A stretch of 6,841 nt of DNA, taken from Deltaproteobacteria bacterium (lineage in GTDB: Bacteria > Desulfobacterota > DSM-4660 > Desulfatiglandales > B25-G16). A program made the translations under genes and the position numbers. Where the stretch lies: positions 1-6,841 of the forward strand of contig JAFDDS010000090.1 of NCBI GenBank assembly GCA_019310745.1. The letters run 5' to 3'. How positions within the stretch are numbered: position 1 is the stretch's first letter; the number at the start of each line of letters is the position of its first letter. The notes below the pieces were generated by a model that was given only the letters and a program-made list of their open reading frames with translations, made no database searches and was not told where the DNA came from. Below, piece by piece: positions 1-6,761 of the stretch.

Positions 1-2727
1 CACAAGACCGATGGGGACGATCGAAAGAACCAGAAGGGGCGATACCCAGCTATCCATGACGAGCGCAAGAACGCAGAATATGATTAAGAGTCCGATAAAA
101 GCTCCGAATTTTAGGCTTTCAAAGGTTTCCCGTTGTGTTGCCCGTTGGCCTTCGAGCCGAATGCTTACACCGGGGAATTTAGTCGGGATTTGTTTAAGCA
201 GAACGGGTTGCAGGCTTTCGATTACCTTCCCTGCCGTTGTCACATTCTCGTCGATCTCGGCTGTGATGGCAACGGCCCTTCTTCGATCCAGATGTTTTAG
301 ATCAGCCCATCCCCTGATTTGTTCTATCCGGGCCACATTGAGCAATGGAACACGCATGGGCCTGCCCTCGGCTGATTGAATGAGAACGGTCAGGTTTTTC
401 AAATCCTCCAATCTATACCTCTGACTTTTAGGAAAAAGAGCCCGGACTTTAACATTGTCACTCCCTTCCTGAAAACTTTGGACAATTGCACCGAAAAAGG
501 CGTTCTTTACCTGCTGGGCGAGAGATGCTGAGCTAAGGCCGAGTCGTTGCCCTTCCTCGTTGACCGATATGGAGATCTCATTCTTTCCGGGCCTGAGATC
601 TGTCTCGATATTAGAGACGCCGAGTACAGTAACGATATTTTTCACTAAGAACCTGCTGGCCGCTTCAAGGTTTTCCCATGTGTTGCCAACGAGTCGGATA
701 TCAAGCTCTTTTCCACCTACGCCTCTTTCAAGCCTTGAAAAGCTGAGGGACGTAATGCCGGGCAGGGTTTTTGTATTTTTTCGCCAGACCGATATGACTT
801 TATCACTTGTTATGCTCCGGAGTTCTGCATCTCTCAACTCAACCTGAACCTGAGCAATATGTCCTCCTCTATCCGAATCAATAGATGTCTCCCCAAACCG
901 CACGAGGACCCGCTCAATGAGAGGCTCTCTTCCGCTAGGATCTCCCAATTTCCGCTCTGTCCGTTTCAGGGCATTTTCAAGTTCAAAAACCATCTTTCGT
1001 GTTCGATCGGATCGCGTTCCTATGGGATATCGCACCCGGGCAACAATACTGTTGGTATCGGGCATGGGGAAAAAGGTGAAAAGGAGACGTCCTCCGGCTG
1101 GCATTCCGAAACTCAAGAGGACTATAGTAATAGAAGCACCGATAATCCAATAGCGCATTTTTATGAAAAAGACTGACGCAGGCCCCACCACTTTTTCAAC
1201 AAAGATATCAACACCGGACTCGATTTTGGCTCTCAAGAGAAAGGGCCTTTTTTTCCCAATATGATCCCTTTCCAATCCGTGTTCTATGTGTTTGGGGAGA
1301 GAAAAGAAGACTTCGATCAAGCTGACGGACAAAGCCACGACGACCACCCAGGGAAGGGCACCCATGGTTCTTCCCATTGCACCGGATACGAACATGAGAG
1401 GAACAAAGGCCCCTATCGTGGTTAGACTTGAAGCAAGAATAGGCCAGAATACGCTGGTTGATCCTCCGTAGGCTGCTTCATATCTTCCTTCACCCATTTT
1501 GAATCGGTTGTAGATATTCTCCGAGACCACTACTGCATCGTCAACAATCATCCCAAGCACGAGAATCAGTCCAAACATGGTGATCATGTTCAAGGTCATG
1601 CCTGAGACGTACATGACAAAGATGGCCCCCAGAAAGGAGACCGGTATGCCCCAGGCCACCCAGAAAGCGGTTTTCATTTCGGTAAAGAACCATAGGACCA
1701 AAAAGACAAGAATAAGCCCCATAATCCCGTTTTCCACAAGGATATTCAGACGGTCTTTGATGCGGATAGACTGATCCACGAAAATATCCACAGCTATTCC
1801 CGATGGAAGGCCCTTGCGAAACCCGTTAAGGTACCTCCTAACGGCATCCGCTGTGGCCACCGTGTCCTGTGTTTCGGTTTTATTCACCTGTATTATGGTA
1901 GCCCTTTGGCCGTTGTAGCGGGCCCCGATTTCAACATCCTCCCAATCCCGAGTGATTTCAGCCAAGGCACCAAGTGTGATTTCCCTGCCTTCCGACCCTT
2001 GGCTTATAGGAATCTTCAAAAAGTCCTTGGGATCCCTTTTTTGTTCACGGATCCTTAAAAGAAAGTCCCCTCGTTCTCCATGGATTGTGCCCAAGGGAAG
2101 ATCAAGACTGGCCGCTTTGATGGCCTCGGCCAGCTGGCCAATGGTAATACCGTATTCTCTAAGACGGGCTTCAGTCACGGATATGAGAATTTCGGGGGCA
2201 CGAACGGATTCAAGGGCAACTTCCGTTGCTATTCGATGTACGATCAGTTCATCCCTCAACAGCTCGGCATAATGTTTAAGCGTCCGCTCAGGTACACGGC
2301 CATGGACGATAAGGGTCGCAACTGGGTCCTTTCGTTTTACTTCACTGACAATTATATCTTCTACGCCTTCAGGAAAAATATCTATCTTATCGATACGATC
2401 TCTTAAATCGATGAGGGCTGAATCAATATCGGTCCCCTCCTTAAGCTCTATCGTGGCCGAGGCAAGCCCCTCAATGGCGCTCCCTGAAATGGATTTGAAT
2501 CCCTCGATCCCTATGCATTGTTCTTCAATCGGCCTCAACACTGCCTGTTCCACCTCAACAGGTGAGGCGCCTTCATATCGTGCAGAGACATTGATCTTAT
2601 CAAGATCCGAGGAGGGAAACGTTTCCCTTCTGATCTGTACTGCCGCCAAAAGGCCAAGTCCCAATATAAAGATCATTACGACATTGGCTCCGGTCCTGCT
2701 TCTCAGAAAGAAAGAAATTAATTTCAT
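1..2727 (-). CDS. RND efflux permease, AcrB/HAE-1 type (C-terminus beyond window)
   Basis: This is the inner-membrane proton-driven pump of a tripartite efflux system. I translated the frame from the ATG at 2725-2727 to the left edge and found 909 uninterrupted codons. AcrB-type pumps have roughly 1,030 to 1,050 residues, so about 120 to 140 C-terminal residues, including the last transmembrane helices, lie outside. Visible landmarks are the first membrane helix (about residues 13-30), a first porter region starting with RRETFPSSDLD and GASPVEVEQAV, helices 2-3 (about 340-375), and helix 4 with the proton-relay motif GMIVDDAVVVSEN, giving Asp396 and Asp397. Helix 7 is near 525-545, a second porter domain follows, and helix 8 is at about 873-892. 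The double Asp favours the drug/organic (HAE-1) branch over the heavy-metal branch, but the substrate cannot be told. The start overlaps the adaptor stop as ATGA, implying translational coupling. Confidence 0.95.
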   Translation of the reverse strand, partial: MKLISFFLRSRTGANVVMIFILGLGLLAAVQIRRETFPSSDLDKINVSARYEGASPVEVEQAVLRPIEEQCIGIEGFKSISGSAIEGLASATIELKEGTDIDSALIDLRDRIDKIDIFPEGVEDIIVSEVKRKDPVATLIVHGRVPERTLKHYAELLRDELIVHRIATEVALESVRAPEILISVTEARLREYGITIGQLAEAIKAASLDLPLGTIHGERGDFLLRIREQKRDPKDFLKIPISQGSEGREITLGALAEITRDWEDVEIGARYNGQRATIIQVNKTETQDTVATADAVRRYLNGFRKGLPSGIAVDIFVDQSIRIKDRLNILVENGIMGLILVFLVLWFFTEMKTAFWVAWGIPVSFLGAIFVMYVSGMTLNMITMFGLILVLGMIVDDAVVVSENIYNRFKMGEGRYEAAYGGSTSVFWPILASSLTTIGAFVPLMFVSGAMGRTMGALPWVVVVALSVSLIEVFFSLPKHIEHGLERDHIGKKRPFLLRAKIESGVDIFVEKVVGPASVFFIKMRYWIIGASITIVLLSFGMPAGGRLLFTFFPMPDTNSIVARVRYPIGTRSDRTRKMVFELENALKRTERKLGDPSGREPLIERVLVRFGETSIDSDRGGHIAQVQVELRDAELRSITSDKVISVWRKNTKTLPGITSLSFSRLERGVGGKELDIRLVGNTWENLEAASRFLVKNIVTVLGVSNIETDLRPGKNEISISVNEEGQRLGLSSASLAQQVKNAFFGAIVQSFQEGSDNVKVRALFPKSQRYRLEDLKNLTVLIQSAEGRPMRVPLLNVARIEQIRGWADLKHLDRRRAVAITAEIDENVTTAGKVIESLQPVLLKQIPTKFPGVSIRLEGQRATQRETFESLKFGAFIGLLIIFCVLALVMDSWVSPLLVLSIVPIGLV

Positions 2728-4037
2728 GATTCAGCTTCCTTTTCCCATAGCCGTACGGAACTTCCTTCAAAGGCCCCAGGTATGTCATTTAGAACCACTT
2801 TTGAACCGGAGGGCATGGCGGGAGTCACCGGAAGAATCACATCCGTTCCTAGGACGATGATAGGTTCGACATCAACTTTGCTGAGTTTGCCGTCTTTAAT
2901 CAGATAAAGGGTATTATCTGTGTTCATGGCTTTTTCCGGAACCACGAGGATGTTTTTGTAACCTCTCCCGTGAATGACAACCCTTACAAAAGTACCAGGA
3001 AGCAGGCCTCTGCCCATATTTCTCCTCATCCTCTCATAAGGCCCAGGCATTTCAATGATCGCTGTTATCGATCTTGTTGTCTCATCTAATTGAGCCCCGA
3101 TACCGCTGAGGTGGCCAGTTATTTTTTGCTTTTGACCCAATGACGTCCAGAAAATATCCGCCCTCAATTTGACCTGTTTCCAGGGCGGAATATTCCTGTC
3201 CAGTGTGTCAAAATCATAAAGGGCTGACATATGGCGTGTCTCTATAGGGATTGCCGCTTCTATAGGAGAATCGACCGGATATATGCTGGCCAATAGTGTA
3301 TTAGGCTGTATTACCTGATACGTCTTTGCCCTGACATTTTCAATCCGACACCTGTAAGGAGCCCGGATAATGGTCTTTGAGCGCTGAATCCTTTTTGCCT
3401 TGAGCATTGCAAGAGATGCCTGACGGTTTGCTTTAAGTACTGCCAGTTTCTGATTTCCTAGGGCAATGTTCGCCAGGCGTTTCTCCATAGCGAGGAGTCG
3501 TTCGTTTCTACGAGTCTCGGCAACTTGAACCTGTTGTTCGGAAACAAGTTTTTTTTTGAAGATCTCAAGAAGGCGTTCATGATCTTTTTTCGCCAGCTCA
3601 AATACCTTCTTTTCAATTTCGAGAAGTCGAGTATCGCTTTCTTGTTGTACTTTGACTTCGGTCAGCTGTGCATCAATTGCAGTTATCTGGGCTCTGAGTT
3701 GCTCAATCTCAGCAACGATCGATGAATCATCGATGCGAAACAACAGCGCATCCTTTTCGACGAGATTCCCTTCAACAGCATGCGGACCCATTTCCACTAC
3801 CATCCCCGGGATTTCCGACAGCACATCAAGACGCTCGGAAGGGCGAACCGTTCCATACCCGCGAATCATGGCATCATAGCTTTGTGCTTTTACCGTTTTC
3901 ACTTCGGCTGTTGGCCGAAAGTCTGGCGGCTTCTTTTTTTTCTGAATGGGCCGGGTTGAAATAAGTTGATAAAATAGCCCGACCCCAACAGCGATGCCGA
4001 TAAAGATGCCCAAAGCATTCAGTAATTTTCGTTTCAT
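2724..4037 (-). CDS. RND periplasmic adaptor subunit (membrane fusion protein)
   Basis: This 437-residue protein should link the RND permease to an outer-membrane TolC-like channel. Residues 8-26 form a single N-terminal membrane anchor with no lipobox cysteine, followed by a Lys-rich linker (QKKKKPP). The first half of a lipoyl-like domain is at about 60-105 (GYGTVRP, VLSEIPGMVVEMGPHAVEGN). A long alpha-helical coiled-coil hairpin covers about 106-222, with a turn near 160-170 (KKLVSEQQVQVAE) that resembles the TolC-contacting tip of the family. The second lipoyl half follows (IIRAPYRCRIENV), then a beta-barrel region and a membrane-proximal domain (GTFVRVVIHG, VVPEKAM). The ATG at 4035-4037 has AGGAGG at 4046-4051, 8 nt upstream. 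The gene overlaps the permease by 4 bp. No TolC homologue is in the window. Family assignment is firm; substrate is unknown. Confidence 0.95.
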   Translation of the reverse strand: MKRKLLNALGIFIGIAVGVGLFYQLISTRPIQKKKKPPDFRPTAEVKTVKAQSYDAMIRGYGTVRPSERLDVLSEIPGMVVEMGPHAVEGNLVEKDALLFRIDDSSIVAEIEQLRAQITAIDAQLTEVKVQQESDTRLLEIEKKVFELAKKDHERLLEIFKKKLVSEQQVQVAETRRNERLLAMEKRLANIALGNQKLAVLKANRQASLAMLKAKRIQRSKTIIRAPYRCRIENVRAKTYQVIQPNTLLASIYPVDSPIEAAIPIETRHMSALYDFDTLDRNIPPWKQVKLRADIFWTSLGQKQKITGHLSGIGAQLDETTRSITAIIEMPGPYERMRRNMGRGLLPGTFVRVVIHGRGYKNILVVPEKAMNTDNTLYLIKDGKLSKVDVEPIIVLGTDVILPVTPAMPSGSKVVLNDIPGAFEGSSVRLWEKEAES

Positions 4038-4045
4038 TCTTATAT

Positions 4046-4051
4046 CCTCCT
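4046..4051 (-). promoter_or_regulatory. ribosome binding site of the adaptor gene
   Basis: A perfect AGGAGG lies 8 nt before the ATG at 4035-4037 and fixes that start. Confidence 0.8.
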
Positions 4052-4054
4052 AGC

Positions 4055-4073
4055 CATGTATAAATATTACATG
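4055..4073. promoter_or_regulatory. palindrome, possible operator of the efflux operon
   Basis: CATGTA and TACATG form perfect 6-bp arms around a 7-bp AT-only centre (TAAATAT). The site sits immediately upstream of the adaptor ribosome binding site and within the presumed 5' leader. Its position suits binding by a dimeric repressor, as is common for TetR- or MarR-type control of RND pumps, but no regulator gene is in the window and AT-rich palindromes arise easily by chance. Confidence 0.3.
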
Positions 4074-4217
4074 ATCCCATAGTATGCATGATGGCTTAAT
4101 GTATAAAAACTAATTCATCCAACAATAGTATCAAGAGGATGCTCGAAAAATTCCAATTATTCTGGAGGAGACAATTGAAAGGTGAATAATATATCAGCTT
4201 CAATCAAAACAATTCTA

Positions 4218-4226
4218 ATTATACCA
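4218..4226 (-). promoter_or_regulatory. extended -10 promoter element for the efflux operon
   Basis: On the minus strand the sequence reads TGGTATAAT: a perfect TATAAT preceded by TG one base away, the extended -10 pattern of housekeeping sigma factors. I see no good -35 hexamer at the usual distance, which extended -10 promoters tolerate. Transcription would start near 4208-4212, leaving a leader of about 170 nt before the adaptor ATG. Confidence 0.45.
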
Positions 4227-4508
4227 CTTCATGATAAAAATAGTTACTCAGAAAAATTGATACCTTGCCATTTGCTGCAATTTCTCTTGGATGAACTGTG
4301 ATGATCTTTCCGTGGACCCTGAATGTCATAGAAGTTAGGTTTTGAGATATTCAAATTTTCCAAGCACCGTGTTGGGATAGGGTAGGGCCTCAGAAATGTC
4401 CTGGTCCAAATGGGCAATACCTTAGAGGGATTGGAAGCTGGCGTTATACTCCAGCCTGAAAATCTTTTTTTTATAGCCTTTGAGTAACATAATTTCTACC
4501 TTTTCTTA

Positions 4509-5184
4509 TTAAGGAAAAAGAAAAGGATTGATAATAAAGTAAACCCCCAGCATCACGATCACCACACCTGCCCCCTTTCGGAACCAATTTCCGGCTCCCT
4601 GCCAGGTGCTGTTCTCCATGATCTTTTTAACCGCTGCTGTCGAACTTCCAGCCACCACAATGGGCAGGCAATGACCAATGGCAAAGAGCAGGATGAAAAT
4701 AATTCCGGTTGCAATCTGCTTTTGAACCGTAATGATTGCAAGAATTGGGGCGATAAAACCAAAGGTACAAGAGCCCGATAGTATTCCATAGCCTGAGATT
4801 CAGGCGATAAAGCAGATTGCCTGACATGGCGCATTTTTCAACGCCAAGCATGCCTAAAGCAACCCAGACCAGGACCAACCCAATAAGGATCTGCCAGTAG
4901 TTGCCTACATCCCCCAGCATGCGACCTAAGAGGGCGCAGATAATGCCAATAAGGGCAATTGTGATAAATAGACCGGATGTAAAGGCTACTGAGTAGAAAC
5001 CTGCTTCTCTCGGTTTCAGGATTTTCTCCTGTCCGCCCACATAGGCGACGATCAGGGGAATGGAGGCAAGATGACAGGGGCTAAAAACGACACTTATCAT
5101 CCCCCAAAGGAAGCAGCCTGCAGCAGCAAGAGTTGTTCCACTGGTTATCCATTCGTTTACTATTATGAAAAAACTGTCCATCAT
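4509..5184 (-). pseudogene. ccdA: CcdA-like membrane thiol-disulfide electron carrier, frameshifted
   Basis: CcdA/DsbD-type proteins carry electrons from cytosolic thioredoxin across the membrane to exported thioredoxin-like proteins. From the ATG at 5182-5184 the frame is sound for 130 residues, with several hydrophobic helices, the motif VFSPCHLASIPLIVAYVGG (Cys36) and LGVEKCAMSG. It then breaks near 4794. Skipping one base (or re-reading two) restores 94 codons of clearly homologous sequence: GYGILSGSCTFGFIAPILA with the second conserved cysteine, then FAIGHCLPIVVAGSS and a final helix, ending with TAA at 4509-4511. The combined length of about 225 residues is normal for CcdA. The unshifted frame instead continues to 4627 with unrelated residues. 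The start lies 17 nt after the thioredoxin-like gene, with only a weak ribosome binding site, so coupling is likely. A sequencing error, a true mutation or recoding are all possible; the family call is firm. Confidence 0.85.
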
Positions 5185-5201
5185 CTGTGTTCTACCATTT
5201 A

Positions 5202-5591
5202 TTAGTCAACACCCATTTTTTTCAGCTGAGCCATGATTTCTTTTTCACTCATAAAGCCTATATGCCTATGGACTTCCTTTCCTTTGGAGTCAAAAAAGAT
5301 CTGTGTGGGAATGGCTTGGATGCCAAATCGCCCTGCCTGCTCCCGATTTTCCCACACATCAATAAACACGATAGCTGCCTTATCTCGATATACTTTTTCC
5401 ATCTTTTCAATGATCGGCGCCATCATTTTACAGGAGATACATTTTTTGGCTCCCAAATCCACCATAGTGACCATACCCTTAACGGGCACCTTGCTGAAAT
5501 CATGGGAATATTCCTCGGATAATGATAACCCGGAGGTTATCATTATAAAAAAAACTCCTAAAATCAGCTTGAATAGTAAACAAGATTTCAC
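5202..5591 (-). CDS. exported thioredoxin-like protein (CISC active site)
   Basis: This 129-residue protein has a thioredoxin fold with an N-terminal signal or anchor at about residues 5-25 (hydrophobic LLFKLILGVFFIMITSG), so it should act outside the cytoplasmic membrane. The active site is CISC at 51-54, preceded by Lys where classical thioredoxins have Trp (WCGPC). The IPTQIFF segment supplies the cis-proline (Pro95), followed by FDSKGKEVHRHIGF, the usual beta4-beta5 hairpin. The start is GTG at 5589-5591, supported by AGGAGG at 5599-5604, 7 nt upstream. The adjacent ccdA suggests that CcdA keeps this protein reduced. Its target is unknown: cytochrome c maturation, general disulfide reduction and a role in arsenic handling are all possible. 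There is no lipobox in the leader. Confidence 0.9.
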   Translation of the reverse strand: MKSCLLFKLILGVFFIMITSGLSLSEEYSHDFSKVPVKGMVTMVDLGAKKCISCKMMAPIIEKMEKVYRDKAAIVFIDVWENREQAGRFGIQAIPTQIFFDSKGKEVHRHIGFMSEKEIMAQLKKMGVD

Positions 5592-5703
5592 CTGTAATCC
5601 TCCTTTAAATCTTACTGAATCAGTCTTTAGCCTTTTCCCGATGTTCGCTTTACTATGAACAATAATAAACCTCTTTTCATGTATAATCAGTATTCCGCGT
5701 TCC
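5592..5703. other. spacer between arsM and the thioredoxin-like gene
   Basis: This gap is 112 bp, longer than the others in this block. It contains an inverted repeat TGTTC-N10-GAACA at 5642-5661 and an AT-rich TATACA-like hexamer on the minus strand, without a matching -35. No T-tailed hairpin is seen. An internal promoter is possible but not demonstrated. Confidence 0.35.
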
Positions 5704-6498
5704 TCATCCTGGTTTTACGGCCTGAATGTAGGCTGAAAATACCACCTTCTCTGCACCTTCACCGACATTCCACTCTCGGATGATCTTTTCGCTTTGTTCC
5801 TTTGGCCTAATGTTGATCTCCTGAAACCCTAAGGCGGAGAGAATTTTTTTCACCTCACCGGGTGAAATAGCGCCCGCCACTCACCCGGTATATGCAGCCG
5901 GATTTTTCAGGAGTTCTTCGGGAATTTCTCCAGAGCGAAGAACATCGGAAATAATGATACGGCCCCCTGGCTTAAGAGATCGATAGATCTCTCCGAAAAC
6001 GGCGGATTTATCCGGGGAGAGGTTTATCACACAATTGGAGATGACTACATCCACAGAGTTGTCGGAAACGGGAAGTTCCTCGATTTTTCCCAGACGAAAG
6101 TCAACGTTTGATATGTTCAACTTTTCAGCATTTGCTCTGGCTTTCTGAACCATTTCCGTGGTCATATCCATACCGATGACCTTTCCTGACTCTTCCACCC
6201 GCTTAGCCGCCAAGAAGGCATCAAACCCCGCTCCACTACCAAGATCTAATACTGTCTCTCCCGGCTTTAAATCTGCCATGCTTATAGGATTCCCGCAGCC
6301 CAGTCCGAGGTTTGCTTCGCCGGGCGCTAAAAGGAGATCCTCTTCTTCGTAGTCAAGAGCTTTTCCAAGCTCCTTAATTGTGATCAGGGGAGTTGATTCG
6401 TCGCAACACGAGGGCATACATCCTCCACTTGCCCCCTTTGCAATCTCGGAGTATTTTTTTATAACCAAGTTGTGTATCTTATCTTTGAGATTTTCCAT
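5704..6498 (-). CDS. arsM: arsenite methyltransferase ArsM, predicted selenoprotein (Sec at UGA 5881-5883)
   Basis: ArsM transfers methyl groups from S-adenosylmethionine to trivalent arsenic in the cytosol, using thiols as reductant. The SAM motif VLDLGSGAGFDAF is at residues 83-95 and GGRIIISDV at 178-186. Known ArsM enzymes bind As(III) through three conserved cysteines. Two are present: Cys68 (LGLGCGNP) and Cys156 (SNCVINLSPDK). At the third (AAYTG-C-VAGA in relatives) the codon is TGA, residue 206. The same frame continues with VAGAISPGEVKKILSALGF and ends at a second TGA (5704-5706), giving 264 residues, a normal family length; stopping at 5881 would delete the C-terminal domain. A SECIS-like hairpin follows the TGA. 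The N-terminus has an extra Cys cluster (Cys27, Cys31, Cys32). I chose the ATG at 6496-6498 because AGGAGG is 11 nt upstream; the in-frame TTG at 6505-6507 is only 2 nt from it. The gene lies 26 nt after the small redox gene. Confidence 0.9.
5848..5867 (-). promoter_or_regulatory. bacterial SECIS-like hairpin
   Basis: In the mRNA sense the stem is UUUCACC / GGUGAAA, a perfect 7 bp, with a 6-nt apical loop CGGUGA. The hairpin begins 13 nt after the UGA, which puts the loop 20 nt after it. Bacterial SECIS elements are coding-region hairpins just downstream of UGA, with a small loop carrying conserved G and U that SelB reads; E. coli fdhF has AGGUCU in its loop, and the GGU here sits in the same loop position. 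Structure and spacing are read from sequence; SelB binding is inference. Confidence 0.75.
5858..5888 (-). repeat. competing inverted repeat that encloses the Sec UGA
   Basis: CCGGGTGA (5858-5865) and TCACCCGG (5881-5888) are perfect 8-bp inverted arms separated by 15 nt. In the mRNA, the first arm ends with the UGA codon itself. The downstream arm uses bases that also form the loop and stem of the SECIS-like hairpin, so the two structures cannot form together. It may be a coincidence of codon choice or a real alternative fold. Confidence 0.5.
5881..5883 (-). other. in-frame UGA, predicted selenocysteine codon
   Basis: The codon aligns with the third arsenic-ligand cysteine of ArsM. Sequence on both sides is family-conserved in one frame (PAAYTG before, VAGAISP after). 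A single-base change from TGC or TGT by mutation or sequencing error is the alternative, but the correctly placed hairpin argues against it. Confidence 0.85.
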
Positions 6499-6509
6499 AT
6501 CTTTCAACG

Positions 6510-6515
6510 CCTCCT
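6510..6515 (-). promoter_or_regulatory. ribosome binding site deciding the arsM start
   Basis: AGGAGG here is 2 nt from an in-frame TTG (6505-6507) and 11 nt from the ATG (6496-6498). The TTG is too close for normal initiation, so the ATG is preferred although its spacing is slightly long. Confidence 0.65.
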
Positions 6516-6524
6516 TAGATTATG

Positions 6525-6761
6525 TCATTTCTTCGTTATCCATCTCTTGATTTCATCCTTTGTTGGTATTTTGCCAACGCTTTTGACCTCTCCGTCTACA
6601 ACTACAGCAGGGGTGCCGAAAACGCCATGTTTGGCAATTTCCATGGTATCGGTGACCTTTCTGATATTGGCGTTCAAACCTGATTCGTTCACCGCTTCTT
6701 CCACATTCTTTTTGGTAGCTTCACACTTAGGGCACCCAGGCCCTAATACTTTAATTTTCAT
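6525..6761 (-). CDS. small thioredoxin/glutaredoxin-like redox-active disulfide protein
   Basis: This 78-residue cytosolic protein belongs to the minimal thioredoxin-fold family typified by MTH895/TM0996 (redox-active disulfide protein 2). The active site is GPGCPKC with Cys10 and Cys13 close to the N-terminus, and the cis-proline loop is GVFGTPAVVVDGEV near residues 47-60. The length is complete for the family. There is no signal peptide. The ATG at 6759-6761 has AGGAGG at 6768-6773, 6 nt upstream. The gene precedes arsM by 26 nt and is probably co-transcribed. In other bacteria this family often lies beside arsenic genes and ArsP-type permeases, so it may reduce ArsM or deliver electrons to CcdA; the partner is inferred. 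Confidence 0.92.
   Translation of the reverse strand: MKIKVLGPGCPKCEATKKNVEEAVNESGLNANIRKVTDTMEIAKHGVFGTPAVVVDGEVKSVGKIPTKDEIKRWITKK

Larger units (their letters stand above)
4038..4508. other. intergenic region between the redox block and the efflux operon
   Basis: This 471-bp AT-rich stretch holds no gene I can support. On the minus strand it contains a good extended -10 promoter (4218-4226) and a palindrome just ahead of the adaptor ribosome binding site (4055-4073). The motif ATGTATAAA occurs twice on the plus strand (4056-4064 and 4099-4107), 43 bp apart. No clean GC-rich hairpin followed by a T-run is seen on the minus strand after ccdA, so read-through into the efflux operon is possible. 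The longest minus frame I examined here is 36 codons (4219-4329), without a ribosome binding site. Confidence 0.6.

Noticed and set aside
11..2860. Many plus-strand open frames of 60 to 150 codons opposite the permease and adaptor genes
   Set aside because: They lie antisense to continuous minus-strand frames with clear RND and adaptor homology, and their products are low-complexity Ser/Arg/Pro-rich sequences without recognisable domains.
4219..4329. Minus-strand 36-codon frame starting MTFRVHGKIITVHP
   Set aside because: It has no ribosome binding site, no recognised family, and its end overlaps the promoter hexamer. It could be a gene remnant, but nothing supports that.
4437..4472. Plus-strand hairpin GCTGG/CCAGC followed by a run of eight T
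   Set aside because: The stem is only 5 bp, the T-run starts 9 nt after it, and there is no plus-strand gene to terminate. On the minus strand the hairpin is not followed by T.
4790..4800. Programmed +1 frameshifting at CTC-AGG-C in ccdA as the preferred explanation
   Set aside because: The resemblance to the yeast Ty1 site is partial (CUC does not allow the same tRNA re-pairing), and AGG is used freely in neighbouring genes, so a pause at it is not expected.
4559..4834. Minus-strand frame of 91 codons overlapping the 3' half of ccdA
   Set aside because: It is a wrong-frame reading; the real CcdA C-terminal half lies in another frame and has conserved cysteine and membrane motifs.
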